64,000 nucleotides of DNA. Source: Spirosoma arboris (GTDB taxonomy: Bacteria; Bacteroidota; Bacteroidia; Cytophagales; Spirosomataceae). The notes beneath the pieces were generated by a model. That model saw only the letters and a list, made by a program, of their open reading frames with translations. It was not told where the DNA came from and did no database searches. Positions 25,501 through 36,300 of this stretch are shown piece by piece. The position numbers were made by a program, and so were the translations under genes. The stretch's first letter is position 1; each line of letters begins with the position of its first letter. The DNA lies in assembly GCF_009754945.1 (NCBI RefSeq), contig NZ_WPIN01000001.1, positions 124,001-188,000 on the forward strand, read 5' to 3'.

Positions 25501-27999
25501 TTAAGGCACGATTTCATACCGATAGAACACGAAGTCAGCAGGATGGTTAATCTTGAAGGCGAGTTGCCCTTGTGCATTTACGTTCGCGTAGTCGATTTCT
25601 TTTGTGCGTACGTTGGTTAATTTCAATCGTTTGTTTTTCAGAAATCGAATGGTTAGTTCATGCGTTGACGAAGGGGCATATAACTCCCTAAATAGCAGGA
25701 AATGACCTTGTTTTCCATTTGGATGTACTGCCTGAAATCCGGTGAATGACGCATTGGTGGGTCGTTCACCAATGGGGAATAAATAGCTTTGGTGAAGCAG
25801 ACTACGTTCTGCTTTGTAATCGTCGAGTGTACCCTTGATTGCCCGCCTGTCTTCGGGGCTATAGTCGTCAAGCTTTTCGAAAAACATGGGAATACCCACC
25901 AGACCGATGGCCACTGCATATGGCTGGTTATATAAATAAGCGTCGCTCGGCGAGGGCACTGTTTTTACATTCCGAACTGGCAACTGAAACTTATTCGTAT
26001 TGACATACTGCGCTAATTCCCAGGCGTCTCGTAAGGTGGTGGAGGGTGTATACAGGATGTGACGATTCGGCTCTTTGTTTTCCAGCCAGATTACCCCGTA
26101 TTCCCGAGCCCAATAAAACCCGTAGCGAGGAGAAATTTCTGTCAAATCCCATTGAGCACCTACTTTATGATGAAATTGATTGATGAACCCCCTAATCTTT
26201 TGTTCAATGATTTTTCGTCCCTGATACGTTGATAGAGTTGCAAAATCCAGTTTCCAGCTAGTAAATGGCACTTGTTGCTGATTCCATTCTAAATCGGCAG
26301 CCGGAATGCTGACGGGTGCCCATAAAGCTAGTTTTACGTGCAAACTATCGGCCCATCGCTTAACTGTTGACCAACCATGTTGATAGGCATCAGGGTGGGG
26401 GCGGAAAGCGGGGAATTTATTTGTGGTCGTGGTTGGGAGCGTATCCTCTGTCCAACCTGCATCAATTAAATACGTCTCTATTCCCAATTCCTGGCATACG
26501 GACAAGGCTTTAAGCACATTTTTCTCTTGCCCGCCATTCATTTTTTCTCGCCAGCCAGCCTCGGGTGATACGCCATATCCCCAACTCCCGGCAATAATAT
26601 CGTTATGACCCGGCAATAGGGTCGGGAAGCGGGCTCGATCAAAGGTTTTCACAGCCAGTTGGCGCTCATCTTCGCCACCGCTATAAGTAATACACCAATT
26701 GGCCCAACACTCCCTGAACTCGCCGGTCAACTCATCAGTGGAAATCCCCCAACCCGTGACTGAAACACCCTGTTTAGTACAACTAAATTCTCCGGTTTCG
26801 TGTCCATGATGGAGCACCGTTTTATGCGATTCCTTGACCAGGCATACCCCTTCGGTTTGAGATTCGATGGAAAGTATATTATTCCAGTCCCACAGTTCAG
26901 AGGAGTTGACAGCCGTTGTCTTTGTTTCTTCTTTATAAAAAGGTAAATCGAGCGAGTTTCGGAATTGAGTATCCCCGTAATACCCCATGCCACGACGCAT
27001 ATACGAAAAAGAAGGAAGTGGTAAAAAATCGGCTTGTAAAGAAACCGGTTTGACGTAAGGGAATTCAGCAGAGTAGAGCGTTAGTTCGGCGACTACGGTT
27101 TGCCAGTCTGGGTAATTCACGCGGTTGGTAGCAGGCATCACTACTTTGAGATAGCGTGCTTTTGTTGGCGTTACAGCTATCCATTGCGGGTACTCTGCGC
27201 GGGTCAGCTCTGCCGTTCCGATTGGCATACCCCAGTTGAGCGTATCGCTCGATGCGTAGACGATGCAATGATGAACAAACCCTACTTTGCGATAGTCCTG
27301 AGGCTGGGTGAGGGTTAATCCGGTAATCGTTTGGGATTTGTTTAGGGCAATGACTAAAAAATTCGGCCGATCGGGGCGAGTCGGTTCGACGGCCGTTTTC
27401 CAGGAAGTGTTCACATCGCCATCCAGAACATTGGCTGGTGCTCCAGTTGAATCCTTTTCGGGTGTAGCAGATAGAACAGACAGGCTGGTGGCTGGTATTC
27501 CCTTTATAGGGTTCGAGTTAACAGAAATTGGCCTGTCGGTTTTGACCGATAATTGCGTCCGAAGTCCATCTAATCCCGGATACGCCCAAACGATATAACG
27601 AAGCGTGATGCCTGTTGAGGGGTAATTTACTTCAGCGACGACGTCAAGATGCTTCGTTGTGAAGCCTTCATCATCACTTTCTCGCGCTGTAATCCGAACC
27701 AACTTTCCGGTCGGCAAAATATCCTGATTAGGTAGTGTCCAATCGGCAGCCTGGTTCGATGTTGGGCTACACCACTCTTTTTGTGTATGCTCCTGTCGAA
27801 GGCTATGAGTGGCGAGTCCCTTACCTGTCCATACCCACTGGCGCGTTAACTTGCCCGTGCTGATGGTAAGTCGATTCGCCCTGAACGTAACAAAAGCCGA
27901 CTTAAACCGAAAGGTTGATGCAGTGTGGGTTAATACCGTTTGACCACAGGCTGTAAAAACTAACAAAGTCAAACTAAGAGAAAGGAGCGTGTTCCTCAT
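25501..27999 (-). CDS. Lipoprotein glycoside hydrolase, GH36/GH27-like barrel with inserted discoidin domain
   Basis: 832 residues. The signal peptide ends in LVFTAC (Cys18), so it is probably lipid-anchored. A beta-sandwich N-terminal domain contains an inserted F5/8 C (discoidin) module at ~185-310 (NVLDGDVNTSWKT, KSQTITGLTLTQP, RYLKVVMPA). The TIM barrel follows (YLIDAGWTED, VKLALWAP) with a candidate nucleophile Asp in WKLDF near 583 and a candidate acid Asp in QWDLTE near 617, the KxD and D pattern of alpha-galactosidase-like clans. The sugar specificity is not determinable. It is the last gene of the left PUL arm. Confidence 0.75.
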   Translation of the reverse strand: MRNTLLSLSLTLLVFTACGQTVLTHTASTFRFKSAFVTFRANRLTISTGKLTRQWVWTGKGLATHSLRQEHTQKEWCSPTSNQAADWTLPNQDILPTGKLVRITARESDDEGFTTKHLDVVAEVNYPSTGITLRYIVWAYPGLDGLRTQLSVKTDRPISVNSNPIKGIPATSLSVLSATPEKDSTGAPANVLDGDVNTSWKTAVEPTRPDRPNFLVIALNKSQTITGLTLTQPQDYRKVGFVHHCIVYASSDTLNWGMPIGTAELTRAEYPQWIAVTPTKARYLKVVMPATNRVNYPDWQTVVAELTLYSAEFPYVKPVSLQADFLPLPSFSYMRRGMGYYGDTQFRNSLDLPFYKEETKTTAVNSSELWDWNNILSIESQTEGVCLVKESHKTVLHHGHETGEFSCTKQGVSVTGWGISTDELTGEFRECWANWCITYSGGEDERQLAVKTFDRARFPTLLPGHNDIIAGSWGYGVSPEAGWREKMNGGQEKNVLKALSVCQELGIETYLIDAGWTEDTLPTTTTNKFPAFRPHPDAYQHGWSTVKRWADSLHVKLALWAPVSIPAADLEWNQQQVPFTSWKLDFATLSTYQGRKIIEQKIRGFINQFHHKVGAQWDLTEISPRYGFYWAREYGVIWLENKEPNRHILYTPSTTLRDAWELAQYVNTNKFQLPVRNVKTVPSPSDAYLYNQPYAVAIGLVGIPMFFEKLDDYSPEDRRAIKGTLDDYKAERSLLHQSYLFPIGERPTNASFTGFQAVHPNGKQGHFLLFRELYAPSSTHELTIRFLKNKRLKLTNVRTKEIDYANVNAQGQLAFKINHPADFVFYRYEIVP

Positions 28000-28048
28000 A
28001 TAGATTTTACTCGATTAACGATTATCGCCTTTGCGATTATAGATTTAC

Positions 28049-29323
28049 CTATAGCGCCCCCAGATTGGGTACTGTACTTCCGCGATTTAGGTCAGTAGGC
28101 ATCTGTATACCGGCTGATCGGGCAGGACTTTGGGGCTTAAGCCGGAAATCTCCGTTTTTAGGATCAACAAACTGGGGATCAGCGAACTGAGCGCCCTCGT
28201 CGGGCGAAACACCCAGCAGATCTATGGCCGATCCGTTTGGACAGAAATACAGGTTGTGTGATCGTGGCTTATTACCGATACCCCAGTCCCGCTTCGGTGT
28301 GATGTATACATATACCCTGGGATTCAGGTAGATAATGTTATTGGTGATACTCATCTCATCGTCGCGTTGCTTGTTGAGTGACCAGAAGACAATCTGATAA
28401 AAATCGGGCGTTCGGGTACGAACAATCGTGTTATTATAAATCTGTAACTGCTTAACCCCGTTAACGCCTACGAACTTATCGATGTCATCACTCACATTAT
28501 AGGCTACCGTAACGTCGGTCGTTCGACCGGTTATTTCCAGAAAACCTCCTTTGGTGTTGATCGAGTAGTTGTGGTGAATCGATGTGTGGTCAGCATTGAA
28601 GAGCTTGTCTTCGCCATCGAGTTCAACGGCAGCTCCATCCAGCCCAAATTTGCCGCCGTAATAGCCATAGTTAACTACTTTATTATGAGCGATTTCATTG
28701 TATGGCCCTACCACAACAATCGCGATTGACCCCCATCGGTACGTAATACTGTCGGCGTCATGTAAGTAGTTGTGAATGATTTGATTGTGGGCTCCTCTAA
28801 CCCGAATACCAATAGGGGAGTGAGCGAATTCGCAATGACGTACACAAACGGAGTTGGCTCCTTTATGAATAAAAAGTGCGCCCATTTGCGTCACATAGTC
28901 GTGTCGAACATCTGGATGTAGTGTTGAGGGTGGAATAGGGTTGTCGTAAAAATACAAGTGCTCTACGATCACATGACTTCCTTTGAGTTGAAGAACCCGC
29001 CCCAGACTTTCGGAGTCGAAAATTGGGTTGCTAAAACGCGGAGCAGGCCCAGTTCCATAGGCGGTGAGCACAATGGGTTTTTGAGTGGTACCCGAATGAG
29101 TGAATACCAACGTCCCCATAAACTGACTGCCCCGACGGAAACAAAGCCGATCTCCCGGTAGAAAAGTAGCTTTACGCACGACTGCCAAACTTTGCCAGGG
29201 ATGCTCTTTACTTCCTCCCCAACTATCGTTGCCCCGCTGACTGTCTACATAAAATTGACGGGAAAAGGCCGATTGCGCTATCGAAACAAGCGCAAGAATA
29301 AAACATGTACGAGTTGTCATCAT
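28049..29323 (-). CDS. Secreted right-handed parallel beta-helix protein
   Basis: 424 residues with a signal peptide (CFILALVSIAQSAFS). The mature protein opens FYVDSQRGNDSWGGSKEHPW, the usual start of beta-helix enzymes, and contains short repeating strand-turn units (NQIIHNYLHD, NEIAHNKVVNYGYYG, TSIHHNYSINTKGGFLEI, YNNTIVRT, ITNNIIYLN). Such folds occur in pectate lyases, polysaccharide lyases and GH28-like enzymes. The catalytic residues are not identifiable by eye. Position between two probable carbohydrate-active genes of a SusC/SusD operon supports glycan degradation. Confidence 0.85.
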   Translation of the reverse strand: MMTTRTCFILALVSIAQSAFSRQFYVDSQRGNDSWGGSKEHPWQSLAVVRKATFLPGDRLCFRRGSQFMGTLVFTHSGTTQKPIVLTAYGTGPAPRFSNPIFDSESLGRVLQLKGSHVIVEHLYFYDNPIPPSTLHPDVRHDYVTQMGALFIHKGANSVCVRHCEFAHSPIGIRVRGAHNQIIHNYLHDADSITYRWGSIAIVVVGPYNEIAHNKVVNYGYYGGKFGLDGAAVELDGEDKLFNADHTSIHHNYSINTKGGFLEITGRTTDVTVAYNVSDDIDKFVGVNGVKQLQIYNNTIVRTRTPDFYQIVFWSLNKQRDDEMSITNNIIYLNPRVYVYITPKRDWGIGNKPRSHNLYFCPNGSAIDLLGVSPDEGAQFADPQFVDPKNGDFRLKPQSPARSAGIQMPTDLNRGSTVPNLGAL

Positions 29324-29329
29324 GTGTCA

Positions 29330-31549
29330 TTAAGGTGGCGGAAGACCCGCCACGCGATCGCGGAATTGTTGAGCAATCCTGCCTTTGGTTCCGGTTTGCT
29401 CCAGAAATTGAGCAACCATAGGCGAGGTGATTGCTGCCTCAGTCTGAATCGCGCGCAACTGCGCCAGCTTCCGGATATTTTCTGACGTGTCCTCCTTAGA
29501 TAAGCTTTTTACAAGTGAGTAGCTCGTAAAAAAGTGGGCTAATTCCCGCTGTACTTCGGCCTGTAATCGAACTGAAATCCATTGTTTCTCAAGCTGTTGT
29601 CGCGCGCTTACTGGCTTGCGCTCTGCATCGTTCACCGGAAGCCAGTAGCTGCTGAAAGCTGGCTGGTCAGTAGGGGTTGCGTTTAAGGCGTCCTTCAGGT
29701 GATTGGCCGCGGCTTGAAAGTGAGCTACAGTTTTCTGAAGTTCGATGCCGGTCGCCTGAGCCGCTGCGACATCGTCGCTTGTTGGTCCATAAGCATGAGT
29801 GCCATCAAGTTTGGACGGATCAATTCCGGTTAAGGTTTTCTGATTGAAAATCGACAGATTGACCACCCTTAATGCCTCGATTGTTAATGGAATTGTCAGT
29901 GAAACTTTAGCCCAGTTGGGGCGTAACTGGTGCCAGTAATACGTGAAATCCGACTGGATTTGCTGAGCCGTTTCTATTTCCTTCCAGGCAGCCGATACCA
30001 TTGGACCTGCTGCTTTACCATATTGAGAAAGAGCCAGTTGATCAACCCATTGAGTAGCCAATGGTGGCTGCGTAAGCTCTGGGTGGAAGAACATTTCCCG
30101 GAGGGCAATGGCGTTGGCAGGTACGTATTCGGCCTGGGTGCCCCACTGGTCAAAAATACCATCGACTCCAAGAGCCTGCCAACGCCTTAATTTGGCCGCA
30201 ACGCCCAACGGAAAATCATACAATTCGGTAGATGGGAAAATCGTGTCATCACCCCACCGAAAGATGTCGTACCCAATTAGGCTCTGCTGATGCTGATGAG
30301 TTACCTGCGCCTGACTTCGTAGCGCATTGGTGATCTTCCGATCAAACGACCAGGCTTCGGCGTCGGGCAACGTAGCGAGACCCGTGCCCGGCGGCAATGC
30401 AGCCTGCTGACTCAGGAAGTCGGATTCTTTCCGGAATTTCCACGACCATACAACCGAAATGACCTGAAAATCAGGCCGTAGTTTGCGGGTTTCGTCGAGC
30501 AATAGCCGTTGGAACTGGTTATACTGCGTGAGTTTGCTGACGCCACGGTGTCGTTCGCAACTCGCTGGATCGCAGAGTTCACCATTCGAATCAAGCGTAA
30601 ACGTTAGAAACAATTGCAATTCTGGAAAATCGGTGAGTAGCTGGCGAACCATTTTCCGGTAAGCCTGCTCAACCTTCGGATGGGCCATACAAAGCACTTT
30701 GCCCTGGTGTGAACCCGATTCCGACAAAACTTCTGCCGGAAAAAGATCCAGGAAAGCGGCTCGTTTTTCAGTTGCTACCCAAGGGCCACCCTGGCAAACC
30801 ACCTCGCAAAGCCACAACCCCGCGCCTAATCCGTATTGCCGACACCAGTCCAGATATTGGCGAAGCTGTTCCCGATTGGTTTTGAGTTCACTGGCGGGTG
30901 TAACGTTGGGAAATTCAGGGCATTCCACAAAACTGAACAACGTTTTTTCCTTCATCCAGTCATGCTGGAGAAGCGCCAAATTGCCACCTGTTCGGGCAAT
31001 GAACTCAAAATCAGTGGATTTGTAATTAGTAAATCCGCCCCTGGCGCGTGGGTGTAACATACGCAAACCCAGGACCGGTTTCGCCGACTCACGGAAATTG
31101 ACCGGAATACCACCAAATTGGTGCAGTACATCTTCCAGTTTATAGGTTGCATACAGAGCCGCTCGCGGATTGCTACCAACGATAGCCACGGAACCATCAA
31201 CCACTGCAATTTCGTAATTGTCGACGGTCGACGATTCGGTGATAGCGTTGATACGTCCGCTCTGAATCCAGCTGGCCAGGATTGGAAGAGTCGATGGCGT
31301 TCCGATCAGCATGCTGCCAAGCCTGGGTTTTTGCACTCCTGATACCAACGACTGAATGGAAATCGAATATGTTCCTAATCGTTCCAGACTATGTTTTAGA
31401 TTCTGACTTGCCGTCTGTAAAGGCAACGCTGAATCTTGACAGACGATAACCTTCCAATAGTTGACAGGTAAAATCGAACGTGGCAGATTCGCCTTTGGGG
31501 AACATGAGAAAACCCAAAGTGCCAGAAATAGTGCCAGTTTTTTTATCAT
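29330..31549 (-). CDS. Putative lipoprotein glycosidase with GH67/GH20-type N-terminal domain
   Basis: 739 residues. Lipobox VFSC puts the lipidated Cys at 16. Residues ~30-150 look like the alpha/beta domain preceding many GH20/GH67 barrels (MLIGTPSTLP, DNYEIAVVDGSVAIVGSNPR, ALYATYKLEDVLHQFGG). The large barrel-like region that follows (GLRMLHPRARGGFTNY, RTGGNLALLQHD, GLGAGLWLCEV, LFLTFTLDSNGELCD, ALGVDGIFDQWG) suggests an alpha-glucuronidase-like enzyme, with a helical C-terminus. The family assignment is tentative. It lies 6 bases before the beta-helix gene and is co-oriented with the SusC/SusD pair. Confidence 0.65.
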   Translation of the reverse strand: MIKKLALFLALWVFSCSPKANLPRSILPVNYWKVIVCQDSALPLQTASQNLKHSLERLGTYSISIQSLVSGVQKPRLGSMLIGTPSTLPILASWIQSGRINAITESSTVDNYEIAVVDGSVAIVGSNPRAALYATYKLEDVLHQFGGIPVNFRESAKPVLGLRMLHPRARGGFTNYKSTDFEFIARTGGNLALLQHDWMKEKTLFSFVECPEFPNVTPASELKTNREQLRQYLDWCRQYGLGAGLWLCEVVCQGGPWVATEKRAAFLDLFPAEVLSESGSHQGKVLCMAHPKVEQAYRKMVRQLLTDFPELQLFLTFTLDSNGELCDPASCERHRGVSKLTQYNQFQRLLLDETRKLRPDFQVISVVWSWKFRKESDFLSQQAALPPGTGLATLPDAEAWSFDRKITNALRSQAQVTHQHQQSLIGYDIFRWGDDTIFPSTELYDFPLGVAAKLRRWQALGVDGIFDQWGTQAEYVPANAIALREMFFHPELTQPPLATQWVDQLALSQYGKAAGPMVSAAWKEIETAQQIQSDFTYYWHQLRPNWAKVSLTIPLTIEALRVVNLSIFNQKTLTGIDPSKLDGTHAYGPTSDDVAAAQATGIELQKTVAHFQAAANHLKDALNATPTDQPAFSSYWLPVNDAERKPVSARQQLEKQWISVRLQAEVQRELAHFFTSYSLVKSLSKEDTSENIRKLAQLRAIQTEAAITSPMVAQFLEQTGTKGRIAQQFRDRVAGLPPP

Positions 31550-31693
31550 CTCTCCACCAGATTAATAATTGAGGAAGTCGTTGTTATAGATGGAAGTTCA
31601 AGTAGCGTTATCAATGCAAATTCGATAACGCTACCCATATACGTATAGCTTATGCAACCAGCAGAAACCTTGAAAATGGCGAAGACAGTTTTC

Positions 31694-33262
31694 TTAATAC
31701 CCTGGATTTTGAGTGATTTTAAATCCAAAATTGGCGTCAATGAATTTCTGGGGAATGGGGTATAATGTATTCCTATCCTGAATCGAGCTAACGGTTGCTG
31801 CAAAGCCGTTGTATTTACGAATTCGATCCACTGTTTTGCCCATACGATTCAACGTCAGACGCCGAGGTTCTTCGATAAGTAGCTCCCGTAAACGCTCGTC
31901 CAGGAGATAGTCCATATCGACTTGAGCTGCCGAAACTAGCTTGGCATTGGCGCGTTGTCGGATAACATTAATATCGTCGGCGGCCTTTTGCTTGTCGCCT
32001 TTCAGGATATAGGCTTCGGCACGTAGCAGGTACGTTTCGGCCAGTCGCATCATGGGCCAGTCACTGAATGTACGACCATTGGCTGCCCCAGCCAGTGATA
32101 AACCTTCTATTTTCCGGAATATAGGATAGACATGGTAGAGCGTATCCAGATAAGCGTGGAATTTCACTTCTTTTCCGTAGTACTTGGACGCTGGATTATT
32201 GTAATACCACTTCCGGCGAATATTATAGACTGAGTTTCGCATATCGTTCGGGTCTTCCTGCCAGATTTCATAAAGGGTGTGGTTGTTGGGGCGCATCCAG
32301 CTTACGCCACGACCCAGACTATCGGCAAGCAACATACCCGATGCATTATCTGGATCACGGGCATCGAAATAGCGGGCGCCCCAACAACGAAGCCAGGGCT
32401 TTCCAATACCCGTCGAACTAACTCCGCCGGGCGTCTGATATTCATACTGAATTGCCCATAAGGTTTCCAGATTGCCACCTGACCGGTTGATATTACCGTC
32501 CCGGAATAAATCCGAGAAGACATCGCCAGCCTGAGCTTTTGTCGTTCCAAATCGGCTGGTCATTAACTGATTACGACCCGATGTGATCACATTTGTCGCC
32601 GTTTCAATGGCTTTGTCGTAGTTCCCCAGACTGATATTCACTTCCGTTAGCAGATGGTCGGCCGCATTTTTGACAATACGCCCTCCTTGTGGTTCGGTGA
32701 GGGGCAACCATTGAGAGGCATACTCCAGATCAGCCTTCGCAAATTCCAGCACCTCTTTGCGTGGATTTCGTTTGTAGTCAACTTTAGGTTCTGTCGCTAC
32801 TTTGTCGACGATTGGCACGTCTCCGTATAAATTGGAGAGTATGTTAAAGGTATAGGCCCGGAAAAAACGGGCTTCGGCCAACACCGCATTTTTTTCAGCG
32901 TCACTTTTCCAGACAGCCGTTGGGCGCTGGGCGTAGTCGATAATCTGGTTTGCACGAGGAAGCATAGTCAGATAAGCCCACTCCCAAAACCAGTTAACCG
33001 CCGTATAGGTAGGTGTCAGTTGGGTATTATAATCCCGCAAGAGAACATCCCGAACGCCGATGGAGCCAATGTCGGTTGCTAAATACAGCGACCAGTAGGT
33101 GTTGGAATCGTCGGTCCCCATTAATTCACGAGCTCCCTGGTGCAAGGCTGTTATCGCGCTTTGAAAGCCGGCATTATTCACCAAAGTAATATCGGGCGAT
33201 AAAAAAGAGAGAGGTTTTTCATCTAATACCGCGTCTTTACAAGCCTGGGAAATGACAAGCAA
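31694..33262 (-). CDS. SusD/RagB family glycan-binding protein; signal peptide broken by a frameshift
   Basis: The intact frame gives 522 residues from a TTG, with SusD features: TPR-like helices, NAVLAEARFFRAYTFNILSN, DWPMMRLAETYLLRAEAY and the C-terminal YPIPQKFIDAN...TQNPGY. The natural start, however, is the ATG at 33308: MKYKINYLTKRLLAAL is read in another frame, which stops at a TAA. Removing one base near 33266 joins it to LVISQAC, a perfect lipoprotein signal. As given, the TTG start leaves only a stub of the signal peptide, so export would be impaired. A sequencing error, a recent mutation or a programmed shift are all possible. Confidence 0.85.
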   Translation of the reverse strand: MLVISQACKDAVLDEKPLSFLSPDITLVNNAGFQSAITALHQGARELMGTDDSNTYWSLYLATDIGSIGVRDVLLRDYNTQLTPTYTAVNWFWEWAYLTMLPRANQIIDYAQRPTAVWKSDAEKNAVLAEARFFRAYTFNILSNLYGDVPIVDKVATEPKVDYKRNPRKEVLEFAKADLEYASQWLPLTEPQGGRIVKNAADHLLTEVNISLGNYDKAIETATNVITSGRNQLMTSRFGTTKAQAGDVFSDLFRDGNINRSGGNLETLWAIQYEYQTPGGVSSTGIGKPWLRCWGARYFDARDPDNASGMLLADSLGRGVSWMRPNNHTLYEIWQEDPNDMRNSVYNIRRKWYYNNPASKYYGKEVKFHAYLDTLYHVYPIFRKIEGLSLAGAANGRTFSDWPMMRLAETYLLRAEAYILKGDKQKAADDINVIRQRANAKLVSAAQVDMDYLLDERLRELLIEEPRRLTLNRMGKTVDRIRKYNGFAATVSSIQDRNTLYPIPQKFIDANFGFKITQNPGY

Positions 33263-33334
33263 GAGCGGCTAGTAGGCGTTTGGTCAGGTAATTGATTTTA
33301 TATTTCATGATGGATGATCGGTTTAGGACAAGGA

Positions 33335-36300
33335 CTAAAAACTCATATTCAGGCCAACCGAAACGGTACGGGGAGTTGGAAAGGAAGCAGGGCCGTTACC
33401 GCTTTCTGGGTCCATACCCTGCCAATTTGTGAACGTATACAGATTCCGTCCGCTGACGTAGGCTTTCAGGTTGTTCATTTTCAGGCGGCTGGTGAGCGAA
33501 CGGGGAAAATCGAAGGCTAGTGACACTTCCTGAATCCGAACAAAATCCCGGCTTTGGTAGTACCCGTGGTTGTAGGGGTTGGTGTACAACAGCGACGTGA
33601 CGGTATTGGATTTGTTTTCGGGTGTCCACCAACCGTCATCCAGAAAATTGGCCGCCCGACCGGGGAAGTTGCCAGAACCAATCGAACCCGCATCCGACAC
33701 GAGGGCTAACTTGGGGTTTGAGCCTATCCAGCCTTGTAATGCATTGAGCATGACCATTAGACTTAAATGGCCATACCGAAAATTATTGGTAAAGCTCCAG
33801 CGGTATTTGGGCTGTAATGTGCCGAGCACCTGCCGGTCGCTGGCGTCTATTTTTCCATCATTATTTACATCCTGCAAGCGATAAAAGCCCGCTTTCTGAC
33901 CCGTGGGTATTTGGTCGTTCTGCTGATAGACGCCGTCGATTTTATAATCGTAAGCCACCGAAATAGGCTGACCAATAAACCACTTATTGCCAACGTCATT
34001 ATCTTCAACGCCATCGCCGTTTACGTCGCTTTGATAAATGTGGACAATGCGGTTCTTATTGGTTGAGAACGTAAGGTTGCTAGTCCACTCGAACCCTCCT
34101 TTTTTCAGGTTCATAGTGTTGAGTGTGATTTCGACCCCTTTATTGTTCGTGGCCCCAACATTGGTTAGGATGTTGGCGAAGCCCGTAGGCGAAGGCAATT
34201 GCCGGCTTAGCAGCAAATCTTTGGTATCCATGTTATAGTATTCGATGGTACCGCCGATTCGGCCTTTCCAGATCTCAAAGTCAACCCCAATATTAGCCGT
34301 TGTGGTCGTTTCCCATTTTAAATTGGGATTGGCCAGATTGGCTGGATAAAGACCTGTTGACGTAGTGCCGCCATCGCCAAAAACGTATTGCACCTGCCCT
34401 TGTTGAGTCAGTGACTGGTACGCTGAAATAGCCTGATTACCTACCGATCCATAGGACGCTCTGAATTTAAGCAGATTGATCATCGGAAACTGTTTGAAAA
34501 AAGCTTCATCTGAGGCTATCCAAGCCAGAGCCGCCGAAGGAAATACGCCATACTTATGGTTGGCACCAAATACCGAATTGCCATCACGTCGGGTCGTTAG
34601 AGTCAATAGGTACCGATCTTTAAACCGATAATTTAAGCGAGCCATTGAGGAGATCGCGTTAATATCGGAGGCCGCCGATGTGTTCGTTTGTATTTTTGCC
34701 AGACCCAGATTATTCCAGCCATTAACATCGCTGGAGCCCGTAAAATCACTTCCTGTTGCTGTTACTGTTTCGTAGTAAGCTTCATTTCGGCCATATAGCA
34801 GCGTGAAATCAAGACTATGATTCGTCGCAATCTGGCGCGTATAGGTCAGAATATTCTCCAGAACCCAGTTCTTGTTCAGGTCCAACCGCCGACTGGCACT
34901 CCCGGTGCTGTTAACGTTATTCCGCTGGTAGATTGGACTAAAATTATCCAGATTATACCATCGATAGTTTGGCGAGTAATTAATACGGTAGGTTAATCCT
35001 TTTACAAAAGGGATGTCGACGATGCCGTAGAAATTAGCAAATAGGTTGCTGGCGACTTCCCGATTCTTCTTGATAATTGCGTCGAAATTAATGGGACCAA
35101 TCAGGCCGTCTTCGTTCGGGTTAGGATTGGGGTCGGTCTTGGCCGCATCGAGCCAGACAGAATTAAAGGGGGATGTTCCATAGGCATTGGCTACGTTCGC
35201 TTCGTTTCCGGACAAATCCCGTATGGCATATTGGGCATTCACCCCGATTTTTAACCAGTTGGTAATCTGGTTGTCAAGATTGATCCGAACACTGGTTCGG
35301 CTTGCATTATCGTTAAAGATCAGCCCTTTTTCGTTATTGTAATTTCCTGAGATAAAGTAATTGGTGCGACCTGAGCGACCTGAAATATTTAAATCATAGT
35401 TCTGAATGCTGGCTGCCTGAGATACGACTTCCCAGGGATCAATGACGTTTCCGGCTGCGTAGTTTTTCGCTTCTGTTGCTGTCAGGTAACCGCTTATTTT
35501 GGCCGGATCAGCATCCAGTCCGCTCTGCCTTCGCCATTCCAGGGTTTTCTCAATGTAGCGTTCGGGCGTCAGCAATTTGGGTTTATAACTCCAGGACGAA
35601 GCGCCATAATATGTACTAAGTCGAATCGTCGGTTTTTCTGACGTTCCTTTTTTTGATGTGATCAGAATAACGCCATTGGCTGCTCGGGCTCCATAAATGG
35701 CGGTTGCTGAAGCATCTTTCAGAATTTCCATCGACTCCACATCGCCCGGATTAATATCGTTCAGGCTTCCGTCGAAGAAGATTCCGTCCAGAATAATCAG
35801 CGGGTTATTGCCCGCTGTGATTGATCGTTGTCCACGTACCAAGATTGTTCCGCCTTGTCCGGGGCGACCGTTATCGGTAAACTGTACACCCGCCACCCGA
35901 CCCCGTAACGCCTGAGCAACATTCGTATTCGGCAGGTTTTCGGTCTGCTTCATATCGATTTTGGCAACAGACCCTGTTACATTCCGTCGGCTTTGAGTAC
36001 CGTAACCAACCACGACCACTTCGCCCAGCGCCTTCTGGTCTGTTTTTAAGCGGACATCCAGCGTAGTACGATTCCCCACAATCAATTCCACTGATTCATA
36101 ACCAACGAATGAAAAAACGAGTGTGGCGCTGGCATCAGGAACATTCAGACGAAACTTGCCATACTGATCCGTGTTGGTTCCTTTCTGAGTTCCCTTGAGC
36201 AGCACATTGACTCCTGGGAGCCCTTCGCCAGTTTCATCGGCCACCGTGCCGGTAACCGTTAGTTCAGCTGGTTCCAATTCGGTTCCAATAGTTACAGGAA

